Source: Candidatus Cloacimonadota bacterium | GTDB taxonomy: Bacteria > Cloacimonadota > Cloacimonadia > Cloacimonadales > Cloacimonadaceae | Direction of reading: 5' to 3' | DNA length: 6,910 bases | NCBI GenBank assembly: GCA_023230025.1 | Contig: JALNYD010000142.1 | Coordinates: 1-6,910, forward strand | In this document: positions 4,297 through 6,910 of the stretch, in pieces | Layout of the letters: each line of letters opens with the position of its first letter | How positions within the stretch are numbered: the first letter of the stretch is position 1 | Notes under the pieces: generated by a model | Told to the model about the DNA's origin: nothing | What the model saw: only the letters and a program-made list of their open reading frames with translations | Database searches by the model: none | Position numbers and translations under genes: made by a program

Positions 4297-6910
4297 ATGA
4301 AAAGAACCATACTGATCTTGGGCATCCTATCAATCATCTTTGGGCTACAAGCCTATTTGATCGAAAATGCCTCGCTGGAGAGCTTCCTGATACGACATGA
4401 AAGCAACAGCGCTTATGACAATTGGATTTCCCATTTAGCAGAGGGAGTGGTGACAGCAAATTATAATATTTATGCCCCCTATGATCGCCAATCCAATGAC
4501 TTTGGGGACTATACCATTCCTAACGCCATCCAACTTGCGCAATGGGCAAACATAGTGGATCTATTCCTGACTGGTTTGTTGGAAGAATCTCAGGCTGCCA
4601 TCGATGATGTCGGGTTCCCATATCAGGTTGTACAATTCAATGATACCGATAGTGGCCGCACCTATTATATGCTGCGTGAAATCCCAGATGATAGTCAAAT
4701 TGACAACAATGGAACCGAAGATACTTATGATGATGAGATTGGAGCCTTTACCTATGGTTGGGGCTTGTATATATACAATCCGCAAGCCACCCGGAATCGC
4801 ATCATCATCACGGTGCCTCATCCCACGGACGATTTTGCAACGCCGATTATGGGCTATGATGCCATGAATAACTGGGATGCGGGATATCTGATGATTGCAG
4901 GAGCAGGACGCGAAGTGAAATGGAGCAATTCCGGTACTTACACAAACTCAAAATCCATCTCTGACCCCACCCGTGCTGCGGATCACCCCTTCAATGTATG
5001 CTATCAGAAGTTTGCCGATAAGATCAGAGCTGAAACCTCTCAACGTGAGTTTTCTTTCCAAGTCCACAGCTATGATTGGAACCGCCATGTGGGTTATACA
5101 GACAATCAGATTTCTGCCGGTTATAACAAGCTGTGTCCAAATCTACCCATCCGGGATCTGAGCAGTCTCAAAAAAGACCTGATCAATCGTGGTAGCCACC
5201 TGATGATCCCCGCTAATACAATCGGAAGTCATGATGATGTGTTTTTGAACCAGTATTACTCTGTAAACTACTCCATTCATGATTTTACTTTTACCGATGG
5301 AGAAATCCAATACCCTGTCAATGATCAGATAGATTTGCCAGCGTATTCACAAAATCGTCAGATGTTATATACTCTATCCGGCTGGACTGATTATGACAGC
5401 TTTGAGCCCTTCTTTCATATTGAGATGGATGAATTGCCCAATGCCTATGAAGAAACCGAAAACAACTACAAGTGGTTCTACGGCTGGAACGCTGCTCAGG
5501 ATCAATGGGATATGGAAAACCTGTTTTCAAACACCAGAAGATACTACTCGCGCTGGGTTACCGATCTAAACAGCCTGTATGATGATCTGTTTGCCATGAA
5601 TGATGGATTAACTCCCCCCACTCCGCAGAATCTGCATGTAATCAATAGCTCCATGTATTATGTGACTCTGGGATGGGAACCGAGTGATTCCTATGATTTT
5701 GATAGCTATGAAATCCTATATGCTACTTCTCCTGTCACTGAAGACAACTTCCAGATCTATGATCGGGGAAACAATGCATATCTTGCTTCCCTGGGATGCA
5801 GCAGAATCAACGTTACAGGATTGAGTAATACCAGCAACTACTTCTTCAAAATCCGGGCCAGAGATAAAAATGGTAATTACTCAGATCTCTCCGATGAGGT
5901 TACCACAGCCCCTGCTCCGGCAAATGTGACGAACTTTACCGCTCATGGCATGAGTAACGGAGTGCGGATATTTTGGACAGTTGGAGGCCAAAGCGGACTG
6001 CAGGGATTCAAGATACACCGCATAGGCAGTGATGGCACTGATGCAATCATCGCATCCTATGAGACTGATCCCAGCCTGGTTGTAGGTAATACCAACTATG
6101 AATATTGGGACTTGTTTGCCCTGCCAGGAGTAGATTATTCCTATACTTTGGGCATGGTTGATGGCACGAATTATGAGTTTATTCACAATGCTCCCCAACC
6201 TGCCTGTCTGGGACCAATACGTGAGCTGCTCCTGAGCACTGTAAGCTTCTCGCATAGCGATATCCTCAGTTTGGGCAACAACAACTATGCCAGTGATGGA
6301 TCAGACGCATATTGGGACGTCACCAAGGGTAATCCAAGCACTGGATATGTGTGGATAGCGTCCTGGCAGCCCTATTGGGGCAATAATGGCACCAGCTTGT
6401 CCAGAGAAATCCGGGGTGGATATGATCTGGATTCAGAAGTGAAATCATGGACAATACGGGTTCGATCCGATCAACTGAATGTACCCCTGCAGATTGAATT
6501 GATCGGCCTGGAAACTCGTTCTGAAAAAATGTACCTTTATGATTCTGGAACTGGAACCTGGCACAATCTCGGCAGCGGCCCCTATCAATTCACCGTTGCT
6601 AATACAAACGTACGCACGATGACTCTGCATTGGGGCAATCTGCAACCCTCTGCCAATCACGCTTATATGGCCAATCAGATCTTTCAGGGTGGCTCCGAAA
6701 TCACCATGGGGTGGAGCTTCCAGAATAGTTTCCTGATTGATCACTTTGATCTATACATCAAGAATGCTACCGATAGTCTCCTGATTCTGGCCAACTATCC
6801 CGCTAATGCAACAAATTATACCTACATCCTGCCTCAGAGCATTGATATGCCTGAAGCTAATGTATATCTTGATGTAACAGCAACAGATGGCATCCTTACG
6901 ACCTATCAAT
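4297..6910 (+). CDS. Secreted FN3-domain protein with an N-terminal putative metallohydrolase domain, 3' end outside the window
   Basis: The reading frame stays open from ATG 4297 for 871 codons to the window edge. AGGAG (4287-4291) sits 5 nt before the start. Residues 1-19 are a signal peptide (KR then a hydrophobic run to GLQA). Residues about 25-430 form a domain I cannot name with certainty. Its blocks VPHPTDDF (173-180), AGAGREV (201-207), SDPTRAADHPFN (222-233), FQVHSYDWNRH (254-264) and FFHIEMDELPN (372-382) recall N-formylglutamate amidohydrolase-like zinc hydrolases. His175, Glu206, His257 and Glu376 are candidate site residues (inference). Two FN3-like domains follow at about 440-537 (VTLGWEPSDSYDFDSYEI...YFFKIRARDKNGN) and 540-640. 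Then comes beta-rich sequence (645-790) and the start of another FN3-like module (about 800 on). The unseen C terminus might carry a type IX secretion sorting domain, as in many such proteins. It is not in an operon with the minus-strand genes. Confidence 0.88.
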   Translation, partial: MKRTILILGILSIIFGLQAYLIENASLESFLIRHESNSAYDNWISHLAEGVVTANYNIYAPYDRQSNDFGDYTIPNAIQLAQWANIVDLFLTGLLEESQAAIDDVGFPYQVVQFNDTDSGRTYYMLREIPDDSQIDNNGTEDTYDDEIGAFTYGWGLYIYNPQATRNRIIITVPHPTDDFATPIMGYDAMNNWDAGYLMIAGAGREVKWSNSGTYTNSKSISDPTRAADHPFNVCYQKFADKIRAETSQREFSFQVHSYDWNRHVGYTDNQISAGYNKLCPNLPIRDLSSLKKDLINRGSHLMIPANTIGSHDDVFLNQYYSVNYSIHDFTFTDGEIQYPVNDQIDLPAYSQNRQMLYTLSGWTDYDSFEPFFHIEMDELPNAYEETENNYKWFYGWNAAQDQWDMENLFSNTRRYYSRWVTDLNSLYDDLFAMNDGLTPPTPQNLHVINSSMYYVTLGWEPSDSYDFDSYEILYATSPVTEDNFQIYDRGNNAYLASLGCSRINVTGLSNTSNYFFKIRARDKNGNYSDLSDEVTTAPAPANVTNFTAHGMSNGVRIFWTVGGQSGLQGFKIHRIGSDGTDAIIASYETDPSLVVGNTNYEYWDLFALPGVDYSYTLGMVDGTNYEFIHNAPQPACLGPIRELLLSTVSFSHSDILSLGNNNYASDGSDAYWDVTKGNPSTGYVWIASWQPYWGNNGTSLSREIRGGYDLDSEVKSWTIRVRSDQLNVPLQIELIGLETRSEKMYLYDSGTGTWHNLGSGPYQFTVANTNVRTMTLHWGNLQPSANHAYMANQIFQGGSEITMGWSFQNSFLIDHFDLYIKNATDSLLILANYPANATNYTYILPQSIDMPEANVYLDVTATDGILTTYQ

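Noticed and set aside
4561..6744. Minus-strand open frames at 4561-4821, 5318-5530, 5881-6255 and 6445-6744
   Set aside because: All lie inside the continuous + strand gene starting at 4297, which has a good ribosome binding site, signal peptide and domain structure. The reverse frames give no recognisable protein.

Overview
The window reads as chromosomal DNA of a diderm (LPS-bearing) bacterium of moderate GC content. Three things point to Cloacimonadota or a relative in the Fibrobacteres-Chlorobi-Bacteroidetes neighbourhood: the tail of what looks like a V/A-type ATPase proteolipid gene, a lipid A gene pair, and large secreted or lipoproteins with fibronectin type III (FN3) and Asp-box (YCF48/BNR-like) repeats. 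This placement is inference from gene content and style. No rRNA or other phylogenetic marker is present.

Layout. (a) 1-127: the 3' end of a + strand gene for a rotary ATPase membrane subunit (V-type subunit K-like), closed by a clear Rho-independent terminator at 148-178. (b) 335-1624: a complete + strand lipoprotein gene with a lipobox, one FN3-like domain and five clear Asp-box repeats. (c) 1625-1822: a 198 bp convergent intergenic region packed with inverted and direct repeats, including a stem of 22-base arms. (d) 1823-4126, minus strand: a tightly packed three-gene operon. In transcription order it is a putative small multidrug export family membrane protein, lpxB (lipid A disaccharide synthase), and a DUF374-type acyltransferase-like protein. 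The genes overlap by 1 and 8 nt with the starts chosen here. (e) 4127-4296: a divergent promoter region. (f) 4297 to the window end: the largest gene of the window, open at its 3' end (871 codons visible). It encodes a secreted protein with an unrecognised N-terminal domain, possibly a metallohydrolase related to N-formylglutamate amidohydrolases, followed by two FN3-like domains and further beta-rich sequence.

How the genes work together. The minus-strand operon concerns the outer membrane: LpxB makes the lipid A disaccharide, the DUF374 protein is predicted to act on lipids, and the membrane protein is translationally coupled to lpxB. The two + strand surface or secreted proteins are likely products exported across that envelope. 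An 8-mer, TGTAAACT, preceded by TTGAC 24-27 bases upstream, occurs in front of both + strand genes and once more in the repeat-rich intergenic region. It is a candidate lineage-specific promoter or regulator signature.

No tRNA, rRNA, CRISPR array, transposase or phage gene was seen. No gene-free stretch exceeds 300 bp. The most unusual items are the repeat-rich intergenic region at 1650-1789, the N-terminal domain of the last gene, and the recurring TTGAC...TGTAAACT motif.
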